The notes: generated from the sequence alone by a model not told the origin. Numbered from the stretch's first letter, positions 26,247 to 38,283 are shown. The stretch: DNA of 64,000 nucleotides from Byssothecium circinans (GCA_010015675.1 ML977005.1:62001-126000); one strand, 5' to 3'. Numbers and translations: made by a program.

Positions 26247-27171
26247 CTAAGAAGCAGCAGCCTCGCCCTCCACTCGACTCGCCAACCACCCCTTCAACTT
26301 CTCCAACGCCTTCCCCCGGTGCGAGATCTTATTCTTCTCGCTCTTGGCCATCTCCGCGTATGTCTGGCCGTTGTACTCGAAGCACGAGTCCCACCCTGTT
26401 TTCATTATCAGCATATCAGCTACCATGCGTTCCTCCTCCATTTCATCAAACACCAAAGAACAACAAAAGAGAAAAGAAAAATACAGTAACGTGGGAAGGG
26501 AAGTGCTGATAGATAGATTCCAACGTACCAAAAACTGTAGGCCCCCTACTCGGAACAAGTTTCCCATCCGTTCGCCCCTGGAAGAGCACGGGTTTGTGGC
26601 CGGGTCCGGCGCTGTAGGCGAAAGTGCAGACGGCTTGGGCGGATTTGTCGTCGAAGCCCGAGAGGAGCTTGTGCAGTTGGAGGGGCCCGAGGGAGAGCAT
26701 GAACCATTTTCTGCCAGCAGAAGGGTTAGATTATCAACAAAGGCCTGGACCCGGAAGCGCGCGACGGGGACAATATTCCAGGTTTTTTTTGACATAGGCA
26801 TGGTTATATGAGAAGGAAGAACTTACATGTAGGGTCCAGGGAGGTCGTTCATGGCTTTGAAGCAGAGACATGTATCTTCTACAAGTACGGGGCCACCGAT
26901 CTTTTTTTTTCAAACCCGCTGTCAGTTCAAAGACCGTATATCGTACACTTTTTTTTTTGTGGACTTCGGGGAGGGCACTCACAGCATCGGCGGCTCGGCG
27001 GCATTTATCTGTCGTGACTTCCTCAACTGTGCCTTGGATTTCTACAAGATCGACATTCTGGTTCCGGAGCTCGATGACGCCGTCGAGTATCGCTTGGACC
27101 TCGGCGAGCTTGTTCTTGTTTCCTGTGATGAAGTTCAAGTGCTTGGGCACTGGTGACGACGGGGGTGCCAT
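26247..27171 (-). CDS. Inosine triphosphate pyrophosphatase (HAM1/ITPA)
   Basis: Four exons, 26983..27171, 26827..26900, 26529..26710 and 26247..26395, encode 197 residues. The enzyme hydrolyses ITP, dITP and XTP to monophosphates, cleaning the nucleotide pool. Recognisable segments are [16 protein letters not shown] (substrate-binding SxNxxK-like site), [13 protein letters not shown] with the catalytic acidic pair, GPYIKWF, and the end [17 protein letters not shown] with [18 protein letters not shown]. The first intron (82 nt) ends in A-rich AAAAG instead of a pyrimidine tract, but frame and conservation require that junction. The start at 27171 gives the normal family length. The same frame stays open upstream to an ATG at 27405, adding 78 residues of Pro/Gln/Ser-rich sequence; that longer form is possible but not favoured. 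Confidence 0.93.
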
Positions 27172-28137
27172 GGAGAGTGTTTCTGAAGTCCTTTCTGTCG
27201 CTTCGGGTGTGGTCGGGAGTTGGTAAGGATGGAGTTGGAGTTGGTGGTGTAGAGCTCGTTGGGTCGAAAAGGCGGGTTGCGGGAAGCTTTCCAATGTAGC
27301 AGTTGTCGATCGCGGAGCGGAAGTTTGTTCTTGATGGTGGGGGCGCTGATGTGGGATGGTTGGATTGGATGCTGTTGGCGATTGTTGTGGTTTTTGGTGG
27401 CTCATGTCAGAAAGATTCCTCGCCGATCGTCTCCCTAGATAAGCAACAAATGGAGTTCTCTTTTCCGCGCTTTTGATAATCAGTCAATAGGGTATACGAA
27501 AAGGTAGGACTGGTCTTGCGGAATTGGAAGACGTGCATGATGCCTTGCAGAGCGTTGATTGGGGGTGCAAGCGAGGAGCAGGGATGAGGAAGGGCGGAGG
27601 TTAGAGTTGGGAGGCTTGGAGCTGAGTAATTCACACATGTTCATGCAGGTTAAACTCCTGCAACGTCTTTTCTTTTCCCGACTAAGACTTTACTTCGACG
27701 TGACGAGGGAGAAAAGGGCGGATTCTGATATCGTATTGGGCGCCATACCGCAAACGGGACGGTAAACGAGGAAAGATCGGTGGTTCTAGCGCCCTTCTCG
27801 AATGCTACCGCGCCCTTCGACAACAGGTACGCCGACTGAGCATCATCGCCGACTGCGCAGCATCTACAAAGCTTCCCAGCTTCGAAGTTCTTCACAGGGC
27901 TGTAGGAGATAGTCAGCCTCAAGGCTTGCAAGGCGGGTACGTCATCCGGGAATTGAAGGATCTGTGTCCGTTCCCCCTCCTTCACGGAGTGACCTCGCCG
28001 TCAAGAGGCTCGCCAAGCTGCTGTCATTTGTACCTGGTAGCGAGCTGAAGAAGTCCGCTTTCCTGGACGTGTTTTACACCTGATCAGTACCGGCATCGGC
28101 GAAGTGAGGTGAGGTGAAGAGAAGAGAAGGATCCACG
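27172..28137. other. Divergent intergenic region between ITPA and the P450-like gene
   Basis: Between two divergent genes. On the plus strand at about 27790-27830 a short frame (starting ALLECYRALRQQ) precedes a GT, and the minus strand has a 111-codon frame (27650..27985). Neither shows a domain or convincing splice partner, so no gene is called. Confidence 0.45.
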
Positions 28138-30190
28138 ATGGGGCTCAAGGGGTTGTTCGTGGGCGTATACGCCTCGAATGGCGTTATAAGGACGCTGTTC
28201 CTGCCTCTTCTATATGTTCTACTGAGCAGTCCGTTTATCACTATTCTCGTTGTCTATCTGAAGCTCGATCTTGGGGCGTTGAACGTTTGGAAGAATACAA
28301 CCACGGTGGATATCGTGTTGCAAATCTTTGTTACAGCAGTCGCGTTTTTGTTACCTACAAGACTACTGTCTGGGAGGAACTCGGCGGGAGGAAACAATGG
28401 AGGGAAGAGGAGGGTACAGCAAATTCCATACTGGATCCCGGCGCTGCGGCACTGGGGTAATGTTGTTTTTGGGGGTGAAGGCTGGCTAAAGGGCATCAGG
28501 TAGGTTGACTCTGAAGACGTTTGGAGAGTGTAACTGACAACATGCTAGAAATGCTTCTGTGCTGCCGCTTGTTGCGTACAATGCTGCCGGAACGAAACAC
28601 AATCTCATCTTCAACCCGGACCTTCTAGACCGAATCCTCAAACAAACTGACAGTCTAGTTGAAACCGAGATCAATGACTGGATAATTCTTCAGAATGCTT
28701 TTAACGTTTCGAAGAGCGCTAAGAGCCAGTATCTTAATATCCGGCCGGAAGTCATCTCGATAGTCAAAACAAAGATCCTCCAAGGACAAGAGATGGAGAA
28801 GCTTCTCTCAACTTCGCTCCGCCTACTGTCTGAATCGCTACCTGATCTGGTTACTTTCAACACTTCGTTGGTAGATCAAATGCCCTGGGAACGAGTAGCT
28901 GAGATTGAACTCACCGATGGCACCGAGGAAGCCGAATGCGAGCTCTTCTCTCTTATCAATGAGTTCTTTTGCAACGCATTCATTGCTCCGCTCACTGGCC
29001 CCGAATTCCCGGAATCATATCAGCTACTAGCATCGGACCTATGGTCGTTCAATCAGTTCTACTATGCTCTTGCCACTGGGCTACCGCGTCTATTCCCAAT
29101 GGGCGGGCTACCAAGTGTCATGTTGGCGAAAAGGAGACTGTTTCAAAATTTCGACAGACTGTTCTACGAGCTTACAAACCCACCAAAGAAAAAGGTTCTG
29201 GAGGATAACGAGAGTGTCAGCGGTGACGAAACGGATGCTGATGCACCGACACCGTTCACGATACTGAACGACCTCTTCAGCAAGCACAACGTGCCAAATA
29301 CCGCACGTACAGCTATTGCATTAGAACTCATACACAGCATCTTCTCCGAAATCGTACCAATAGCATGTTGGACAATCCTCCATATCCACTACTCTGCATC
29401 CGAACGCAAAGACGACATACCCTCGTCCCTTATCAATGACATCCGAGCAGAGACCAAGATCTGGGTTGAAGGCACCCAGCCCCCATCAATTCACTCATCC
29501 TTCCCTGCACCACCCGCAATCTCCTTCATGGGTACCGCACGTCCCGTATCACCGACATCTTTCCCTGTCCTTCGTTCCTGCATCAACGAGTCTCGCCGTC
29601 TCTACAAAGCCTCCACATCTACACTCTCTGTTACGAAAACCATCGTTGTCGACGATCCGACGAACATAATACGCCCGGGCGTCCAGGAACAGTGGGAACT
29701 CGATAAGGGCTCTTACATCGACGTCGGATTCTCGCAGACCTTAATGAATACTTCCCCGGCCAACTTTCTCTCCCCACTCGAATACAAACCAGATCGTTTC
29801 GTCAACACACCACCTCCCTCATCGGTAGCATCCCCCGATGATCTCAACGAACCGTTCACGACAGCTCTTCTGATCTCGCTAGTTGCGGGTATTCTGCAGC
29901 TGTGGGAAATTGCTCCGGCGCCGAAAAAGACGGTGGCTGATATATGGAAAGAGGCTGCGGAGGCGGCTGCCGGGAAGAAGAACAAGGTGAATGTGAAGAA
30001 GGAGGAGGCGGAGGAAGATGAAGGGAAGGAAGACAAGGAAGAGAAGAAAACGGAGAAGAGGGTTGGCACGTGGGTGATTCCCAAGGCGGTTGATGGGGGG
30101 AGTGTTAAGCTGCCGAAGGGAGAGGTCAGGGTGAGGATCCGAAGGCGAGAGGGACTGCCTGAGACAAGGACGATGAGGAAGGGTAGGTGA
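28138..30190 (+). CDS. Cytochrome P450-like protein lacking the heme-ligand cysteine
   Basis: Two exons, 28138..28499 and 28549..30190, encode 667 residues. The first 80 residues hold two hydrophobic stretches, consistent with a membrane anchor. The body follows the P450 fold of the CYP7/CYP8-like kind: LPRLFPMGGLPSVMLAKRRL, an I-helix region around EIVPIACWTILHIHY, a K-helix ExxR in CINESRRLYK, and a PERF-like YKPDRFV. The next expected element, the heme loop FxxGxxxCxG, is absent: after PDRFV the chain runs NTPPPSSVASPDDLNEPF directly into the L-helix-like TALLISLVAGILQLW. A Lys/Glu-rich insert then precedes a normal-looking C-terminal strand pair. Without the thiolate ligand it should not be a monooxygenase. 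The long frame is intact, so it is probably expressed, not decayed. Its role is unknown. Confidence 0.82.
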
Positions 30191-31023
30191 AGTGGAAAAG
30201 CGGATGAATTAACAAAGGCGCGGTGGGTTGAGCAGCAGTTACGTCCGCCATCAGAACTTTGACCAGACTTCAGATTATTCATCTGCGAGCCAACGCCAAT
30301 ATCTTCAATAGATTATTCATGCCATCACTTGCAAATGGCATATTCCCTCGATCTCGAAAGGAATATGATTGGAGTTAATCGCGTGCATCTGTCGATTGCA
30401 GCTTCTGGCCCTTTGCGTCGTTGCCGGTTACGCCCGAGGACAGCATGCTTAGCACCCTCTTGATTTTCGGCAGAACGCATGTTCGCTGCGAGCGCTTATC
30501 ATACGTTACAAGCGGTCACATGAAACTATTTGCTACGTCTCTCCGAAGCGGGGTCGAAACACTGTGCCGCAATCCAACAGACAGACGAGCTTCAAATAGG
30601 AAGTAGCAGAGCTAACCCTGTATTGTTCTTCCCCGCAAATGAACGATCCTAGTCGAGCAATCGATGCATTGATTAGGGGCACAATACGAGCACAAGCACG
30701 CTTGTGTGTCCACTGTGGGAATCGTGACACGCCGTGTAAATATGCTCGCTCTTGGGTTGGATGATTGATATTCCTCTCCGTGACAAGCCACCACGATGTT
30801 CTACAAATAGGTTGTCATACTTACACGACTGCGACACATAATTGCCCGTAGGAGCGTGAAACCATTGGGGGCCAGCCTTACCCAGCCCCTGCGGCCGGTC
30901 GTGCAGTATGTGAGACGCAGCCCCCAAGAGGAGTGAAAGCCTTTTATCTAACTCGCCGGGAGTCCTGGATATTGCCTCAAACTTTTCGCATCTGCTTGCA
31001 AGTGATGCAACACGAGCTTTTCC
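30191..31023. other. Intergenic: upstream of the NLR gene
   Basis: Upstream of the NLR start. A minus-strand frame 30673..31038 (121 codons) has no domain features. I see no gene. Confidence 0.5.
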
Positions 31024-34000
31024 ATGGTAAGCCGCCAATTGACGACTCGATCTCCTCGTCGAGCCCTACTTAAGAAGTACGTGGGAGATACTGACACAGC
31101 GGGGTAGGCGAACTACTTGAAGACGTTGGTGCCTGGCACAGATCCCAAGATTGAGTGCGTTTCATCCATATATTCATCTGGCTTTCGCTGACGAGCTCAA
31201 GTATCGTTGCCGTACATGGCTTGAACCCAAAAGGCAAAGGGAAACATGGCGAAGGAACCTGGACAGCGCCCAACGGGAAGCTCTGGCTGCGCGACTTCCT
31301 CGCACTCAAGATCCCGGAAGCGCGCATACTGTTGTTTGGATACGACTCCAGTGTCTTTAACGGATCTACGATGCATGTCACAGATCATGCGACGAACTTG
31401 CTGAATCGACTCGAGAACAAGAGAGCGGATGCGCCGGAGAGACCTGTCGTTTTCATCGTACACAGTTTGGGCGGGCTCGTGGTCAAGCAGGTATGTACCT
31501 CCGTGCATTCCTTGATCGACAGTCTAGCAAGCTTTTAACATGGAGCTAAACATGAGAACTTCTCACCTGAACATAACTGATAATTGCGTCCAGGCCATGG
31601 TAGAAGCCAAGCAGACCGACAATCCAATAAGATCCGCTACACACGGCATCATATTCTTCGGGACACCGCACAAAGGAGGAAACAAGGCAGGGCTAGGAAA
31701 AGTCTTGAACAAGATCGTGAACGCTAGCATACTGAAACCCCCAAGTAAGCTCGTAGAAGCTTTGGAGAAGGAGTCCGTCTTCCTAGAACAGCTCGATATG
31801 CAGTTCCGCAACCAGCTGGAGGATTTCTCCTATGTCAGTTTTCGCGAGCAGAGACCACACCCTGTTGTAGGAATCGTAAGTGGCATTGCACCTCCCTAGG
31901 TCTAGCTATTTCACAACTGACGCGAAGACTGGATTTTAGGTTGTGGATGATCAATCCGCACAGCTCGGACTTCCTTGGAAACGGGAGAGGGCGATCGCTA
32001 TCGATCGAGATCATAACGGCATCTGCAAATTCGAGTCGGAGGAAGATGGAGACTATGAACAGGTTGAGGATGAGGTGAAGAGATTTGTGAAAGATGCGAT
32101 CACCTCTGCCAGTCTCCGTTCCGCACTGAAGACTCCCGTGCTACAGCAGCAGCAAGACAATCGCCGCTCAACATCAATCTTCACCAGCCCCGGCCTTTTT
32201 GGGAACCGATTCTCTTCCCCAACCCTCTCCGAAGGGCTTACAAGTACTGATGCACTTTCAGCACCTAATCGAGTCTTCGTTCTCCCCTCCGAGCATCAGA
32301 TTCGCAACTTTGTCGGGCGGCAAGACCTTCTACTGCGTATCATTAGCAAGCTCATCTCGAACGATGCACATCATCGGATAGCTTTATACGGGCTTGGTGG
32401 AGTGGGCAAAAGCGATTTCGCACTGAGATGCGCTTACGACATCAAGAGCTATTCGACAGATATATCGGTGTTCTGGATATCAGCTGGCAGTATCGATCAA
32501 CTGCAACAGTCAATCCAAGATATTGCACGCGCTCTCCAGATCACCGACGCAACAACAAGTACCTCTGTTCTTTCAGATATCCGTAATCACCTCGACCAAC
32601 GCGAAAATGGACGATGGGTCATGATCATCGATCATGTCGACGACCTACAGAACCTCGGGGATCTCGGCTCGTACATACCCAGTTCTTCTCACGGCTCGGT
32701 CCTCTTCACCACACGAAACAGAAAGATCGCCACAGAGGTCGCCGATAAAAGTAGTGACGAGAGGATCGGTCCTTTAAGTCAACACGAGTGTGTAGAGTTG
32801 CTGTATCAACTTCTGGATACAGATCAGATACAAGACGGCAGTGGTGTTCCAGAGTTGACTCAACTGCTAGAGTGTTTCCCGCAAGCCATCGTACAAGCCG
32901 CATCCTTTATGCGCAAGAACGACATCACAGTCCAAACGTATCTGCGATCATTCTCGGAAAACGGATACAGCGCGCTCGAGCTCCTCGGTCATGGTCTGGA
33001 AGACTCGAGCACAAGCACCGCCGTCACAACATCATGGATGGCATCATTCAAGCAACTCCAAGCGAACAACGAATACGCGGCCGACCTATTGTCTTTGATG
33101 GCGTTTCTCAACCACCGCGATATTCCGGAGGCGGTGCTACTCGCAATGGATGATGCGAAAACCGCACGTCTGTTCATCCAAGCGTGCGGCTCTCTCAAAG
33201 CTTTCTCGTTCATCTCGGAAACTCCAGTTCAGGGGGCAGAGACGCTCGGCTCCAAAATTTTCCACGTCCAGCCCATGGTGCAGGTAGTGATGCAACACTG
33301 GCTTCGAAAGCACGATCAAGCTGCAAGGTGGTGCAGTGCTGCTCTAGTTGCGCTTTCAAAGGTCCTGGGTGCAGCGGAGTCATCGAGAGATCAGTGGCAG
33401 GTATTCGATATCTGTCTACCTCATATTCAGACCGTTAGTAAGCATATGGTGGATTTCCCCAACGAGCAAGAGCTCAAGGCCACTTTACTTCATGATGCTT
33501 CCTGGTACTTCAGGATCCGAGGATACCACGACACTGCCGAGGAAATGGCCCTAGAAGCGCTGAAAATTCGAAAGCAGCTTCTAGGAGAAGAGCACGAAGC
33601 CACTCTAGCTAGTACGCACAGCTTGGCGCTCATCCTTTTCGAACAGAACAGAATCAACGAGGCTGAAGCTTTGGAGATGCAAGCCATCGACATATGCAAG
33701 CGTGCCTTTAGCGAGGACGACAACCACATTCTTCGCCATCAAAGCCATTTAGCTCGGATCTGGGGAGTGCAGTCCAAGTACGAAGAAGCACTGGAGGTCC
33801 AACAAAAGATCTTCGCATCCAGCATGGTCGACGACCCAACGTTCACAAACTCTGCAACATGGTCCGCAATGCGCGATCTCGCCATCACGCTCAGCTACGT
33901 GGGTCGCCAACGCGAGGCTGAATCACTCCAGTTACAAGTTTACAAAGCTCGAAGCGAGAACCTGGGCAAAGATCACCCCGAGACTCTGGTCATCATGTCA

Positions 34001-35176
34001 GACCTCGCAACGTCCTACCTAGAGCAAGCTCGCTATCAGGAAGCCGAAGAACTGCTCAAAGACATGCTGCCGCGGAGTAAGCAGATCCTAGGCGAGAAAC
34101 ATCCTAGCACCATTGCCGCATACGAGGATTATAGAGCGGTGTTGAGAAATCTCGGGGACAACAAGAGCCTACGCATGTTGGACGAAGTGATTCGCAAGAT
34201 GCAGAGAGACAGCATCTCCCCAAGGTCCGCGCTGCATACAAAGCCAACTCTCAAACGCACAGTGAGCGACTCCGTCGTTACCTACGCGTACCGAACAACA
34301 CAAGTCGCGCGCATATCAAGGAGACAGACCACCGGGATGACCGGTCGGGCTCGAGGCCTGGGCCTAGACCCAAAGCTAACCGGCGACGACGAAGCCGCGT
34401 TGAGAGAGGCAGACGACGGCGACGACACCGGGGAAGACGACGCGGAAGAAGTCGAGGAATACGCCACGATCAAGAAAGCACTAGTGCTCATGACGAGATG
34501 GGCCGGCACGATGCCGATTCTGAATATGGTATCCGATGCCTTGTCCGAACAGCACAGCATCATGGCCACTCCCGCTCCTGCGCCAAATGAGAAGGAGAAG
34601 GAAACACCACGTTCGCACTCATCGATTAGTTCACCACCACCTTTGTCGAGTGGTTCGACCTTGTCATCTATCGATACCCCTCCATCTCAGTTCGAGCCCT
34701 TGACGCGGATCTCAACCTTTCAATCCGACCCCAATATTATCACCACCTCGTTGGTGTCGTCACCCGATCCGTCTATTAACTACAGTGAGAATAAAATGGT
34801 GCGGAGCGTGCAGAAGAAAGTCGAGCGGAATATCAATAAGGAGACCTATGATCAGGCTGTTAAGGTGGGTATGGAGCGGATCCAGGACGTGAGGGTTAAA
34901 TTCGAAACGGCGAAATTCAAAGATTTGTCCAAATTGAAGGATATAGGCTCGAAGAGGAGACCGTGGGGATCCTTTTCAAAGAAAGAGAAGGACAGGGAAC
35001 AGTTGCAGTTGGAAGGCGGACCGGAGAAGCTGATGCTGGAAGCTCCGGAAGAGAAGTTGTTGATTGAGGGGAAAGAGGAGGAGATGTTGTTGGAAGAGGG
35101 GCCGAAGATGCTGTTATTGGAGACCGCATCCAGCGATATGGACGGAGGAACGATTGGCAAGGAAGCAAGGGTGTAA
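31024..35176 (+). CDS. NLR-type STAND protein: SesB-like hydrolase, NB-ARC, TPR and C-terminal nonapeptide repeat
   Basis: The model has exons 31024..31026 (ATG only, tentative), 31108..31154, 31202..31490, 31594..31875 and 31940..35176, giving 1285 residues. The N-terminal alpha/beta-hydrolase domain reads KIDIVAVHGLNPKGKG, then VFIVHSLGGLVVKQA with the nucleophile Ser, and HGIIFFGTPHKGG. This is the SesB/PGAP1-like lipase effector found on fungal NLRs. NB-ARC follows from about residue 340: Walker A GLGGVGKS (from 358), Walker B RWVMIIDHVDD, a sensor FTTRNRK, and an MHD-equivalent FHVQPMVQVVMQ. Residues about 690-960 are TPRs (YHDTAEEMALEALKIRKQLLG, partly repeated). The final 300 residues are charged and Ser-rich and end in a 9-residue repeat at 1231-1269. 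Such proteins act in non-self recognition and cell death. Everything from 31108 on is well supported; the first exon rests on an ATG next to a GTAAGC donor and a GGTAG acceptor. Confidence 0.88.
35009..35125 (+). repeat. Coding tandem repeat of nine residues in the NLR tail
   Basis: Four consecutive units with the pattern (L/I)E(G/A/E)xxExxL or close to it: LEGGPEKLM, LEAPEEKLL, IEGKEEEML and LEEGPKMLL, followed by a partial LET. Unit borders are every 27 nt from 35009. The DNA copies have diverged while the hydrophobic/acidic pattern persists, which suggests selection on the protein and not a fresh microsatellite. Confidence 0.8.
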
Positions 35177-37345
35177 GCGAGGACGACGATAAAGAAAAGA
35201 ATGGACGAAAGATTGTACTCGAAGCTGTGGAGAATGTCTCTGATCTGGGCGGATCCATTGTTGTACTTGGTTGTTTGCAAGCTCTCGACTCTTGGAAAAA
35301 CACTTCTTTCAGGCGGTTCATGTACACAAACATTTATACGATATGATACAGTACTAAAAAGGTGTCCAGACTATTGTGCGTCGTTGTGTTTCAAGAATAC
35401 AAACCAGACATGGTCTTTTCACTGCCGAGGAGCGACACCATATCCCGTCCACGCCATCAAATCCTCTCAACCCACCCACGCCATCCACACCAAAAAGAAA
35501 TAAAAATCCACGTGGTCAAAATCTCCAACACTATTTCTATCCATACATAAATATTCCAAAGTATCCACTCCACGAAAAGAAAACAACTGACCGATATCGT
35601 ACCCACAAAAAACAAACCCAACAATCCAGACCCCCAGTGACTCACCCAAAAAGTCACCACACCTTCTCGCTCTCCAATCTCGCTCCCCCCCTCCCCACCT
35701 CTCTCTCCAATTATCCCACCAACACCTCACCTCACCAAGACCCATGGATTTCCACACTGTCATATCCACATCACCAAAACCCCGTCTCGTTAAAACAGCG
35801 GTGAAAGAAAAAAGCACCCCCCCATACCCAAAAAGGCCAACACTAACGCCCCTAACGCCCTAACGCCAAAAACCTCCCTCCTCCATCCGCGCTTCCCCAC
35901 CCGAACCACACGGAATTTCACAGTCAAAGTCGCTAATTACCCAGCGCTAGTTTCTGTAGCACGATAACACGTGGGTACACCGCAAGATAACATAGATACG
36001 TACAGCATGGTACTAACGATGGGGCTACAAGATGCCGTGGATACCAGTGCAGGGATAAAGGGGAAATTGAATATAATGCGAGACATGGGGGAAATGAAAT
36101 GAGTCGTAGACTCGTAGCGTAGTGAGAGCCTCACCGCTGATACATGCGCATGTACATGGCTGTACATGTGCATACCAAAGGCATGATGCATAGGTGGGTT
36201 ACCCATACAGTAGTGAGAAGAAATCAGGAAACGTGGGCATGTGCTGGCATAACTATCTGCCGGTACATGTATACCTAGTGCCATAGCACGCGAGCAAGAC
36301 ATGGATTGTCGACGTAGAAGTGCAGTGCTTTCGCTCACGTACTACACCGTACAAGTACCTGTGCACTTTGTTCGGCCCGTTATGTCAAAAAATACCCAGA
36401 AAAGTGGTGAATCGAGGCTCGGGTCGCGCCGAAGCACTTGCGTACCGGTATGTTCCATTGAACCACCACTGCACAATAGGGCTGGTGCATCGGTCCTTTT
36501 TAGCATCAGAGCCTTTTCGTTGCAAAAGGACGCTCTGTCTACGTACCTAACCTACCTATTCCGCACTGTCCCCCTAAGAATACAGACACATCTCGATCCC
36601 CTCCACAGACGCAGCACAACATGTACAATGACATAGCAGCTCCGTCCACCTGACTTTGCGGCCTGCAGAGTGCATATACTCCGTATCTGCGACGTCCTCA
36701 AGTCGCTACTGCGAGGCAGCGTGGCGGAAATACAGAAACCGGATGTAGTGCTGCGTACTGCGTGCACCGCCGATTACCGGAATCCCATGAAGTGGGATTG
36801 ACGGCTGAGAGCGTTGCATGGTTGGGGCTGGGCTGGTTCAAGGATGCATGCTGAGTGCCGATCCTCTCTGTATGGGAGGGGTGGAGTTGGGACAGGAGTA
36901 CTGGGCATGAGCACGAGACTGGGGTAGATATGGACAACCTACTCCATGATGAGCGAATCAGGGACATGCCGCATCTATGTCAATATACAGCCGCAGCGAC
37001 TGACAAAGCAAGTCTGGGATGCTCATGTCTCATAGAATGCTCGTGATAGATTAGAGACGATCACTAAGAATCGCGGGGTAGATGATGAATCTGTGGTGGA
37101 AGAGACGGGCTGGAGATCCAAAACCAATGTCATTTGCTTGCACTTTTCCGGCACCGCCACATGAACACCGAGGTATAGGTCGTGAGGAGGATCGTTTACC
37201 CATGCACGCCATCACTGCCACCGGGGACTCATTAAGGGTTATGCCTGACTATTCATTTGTAAAACATAACACCTTTTGATGCCCAATTCATGTCGAAGAA
37301 GTTGAAAAGACCCTAAGAGACCCCTTGCCTTTCAACCCATACCGC
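35177..37345. other. Gene-free gap between convergent NLR and eS1 genes
   Basis: About 2.2 kb. 35440-35900 is strongly C-rich on the plus strand, and its 142-codon frame (35376..35804) is Pro/Thr/Ser/His-rich with no domain. An inverted repeat sits at 36144-36173. I see no gene. Confidence 0.55.
36144..36173. repeat. Inverted repeat with 13-nt arms
   Basis: Arms ATGCGCATGTACA and TGTACATGTGCAT are separated by TGGC; they pair at 12 of 13 positions. It lies in the gene-free gap between two convergent genes. It could form a hairpin in RNA from either strand. Confidence 0.75.
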
Positions 37346-38283
37346 TTACACGTTCTCGAGGACCTGCTCCTTGAATTCCCGCTCAACCTGTTATTGTCAG
37401 ATACTGATTAGTTGTGTATGAGGTCTTGCGTCATGCGTACCTTCTGGCCGGAGTCATCCTGGTTTGACTCGCCGTGCAGACCGAGGAGAGCACCAAGGTC
37501 GAACTTGGGTGCCTTGAGGAGCTTGACCTTGCGCACGTGGATCTACCCATGTCAGCCATTGTCCGCCACTTTATGTATCCATTGTACCCACATTCTGAAG
37601 AGGGTAGATGCCCTGGGTAGCCTTCTCGATCTCGCGGCCAATGACCTCAGGAATGAGCTTCTGAGTCAGTTGGGCGAGCGAGCACGAGCTGGCCTCACGC
37701 GACATGATCTCGGTCATCTTCTTGCGGATCGCACGAATCTGCGACGAGGCAGCGTACGTGGTCTTCTTGATCTGGTTCGGTCGTCGCTTGGTGAAGGCAA
37801 TGGCGAAGAGACGGAGGAGGTAATCATCGGTGGTCTTGACAACGACGTTCGCCTCGATGAGGGTTTGCCACTTGCGGACGAGGGAGCGGAGCTTGTCGGA
37901 GGTGAAGTCGAGGCCGTGGAAGTTGGTCAGGCAGTTCTTGCCCTGAATCTCGTCGACCCGTAGCTTGACCTTGCGGAAAGCGTGGTCCTCGTCCTTCTGG
38001 AGGTCGGCGAGCGAAACCTCGAATATCCGACCCTTCAGAGCATCGTTCGCGTTCTTGAGACCGGAGGTGCGGTTGACGAGGGTCTTGCCGACGCTGCAGA
38101 AGAGAAAGATTCAGTATACATCCTGTACATTTCGTCGCGACTGGTGGGGCGGGAGGCTTACTCTCGGACCTGGAAAGTTCCTGGGGCCTTTACGTTGTAC
38201 CAGTCCTTCTTCGCGAAGACATCGGTCTTCTTCTTGAGACCCTTCTTTCCCTTTGAAAGACGCTTGTTCTTGCCGACAGCCAT
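37346..38283 (-). CDS. 40S ribosomal protein eS1 (S3a/Rps1)
   Basis: Four exons, 38162..38283, 37592..38093, 37441..37542 and 37346..37387, encode 255 residues, exactly the length of yeast Rps1. It opens [19 protein letters not shown], continues with [39 protein letters not shown] and [21 protein letters not shown], and ends [11 protein letters not shown]. Introns are 68, 49 and 53 nt. The third-exon acceptor join (AAT then ATC) restores the conserved LQNIHVRKVK. The protein sits on the platform side of the small subunit near the mRNA exit. Confidence 0.97.

Noticed and set aside
31155..31201. ATG at 31155 as NLR start (frame to 31538)
   Set aside because: The ATG-containing segment is an intron between the KID and IVAVHGL parts of the hydrolase domain; using it would break the conserved strand.
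35376..35804. 142-codon plus-strand frame downstream of the NLR
   Set aside because: C-rich DNA gives a Pro/Thr/Ser/His-rich product without domain or conserved look.
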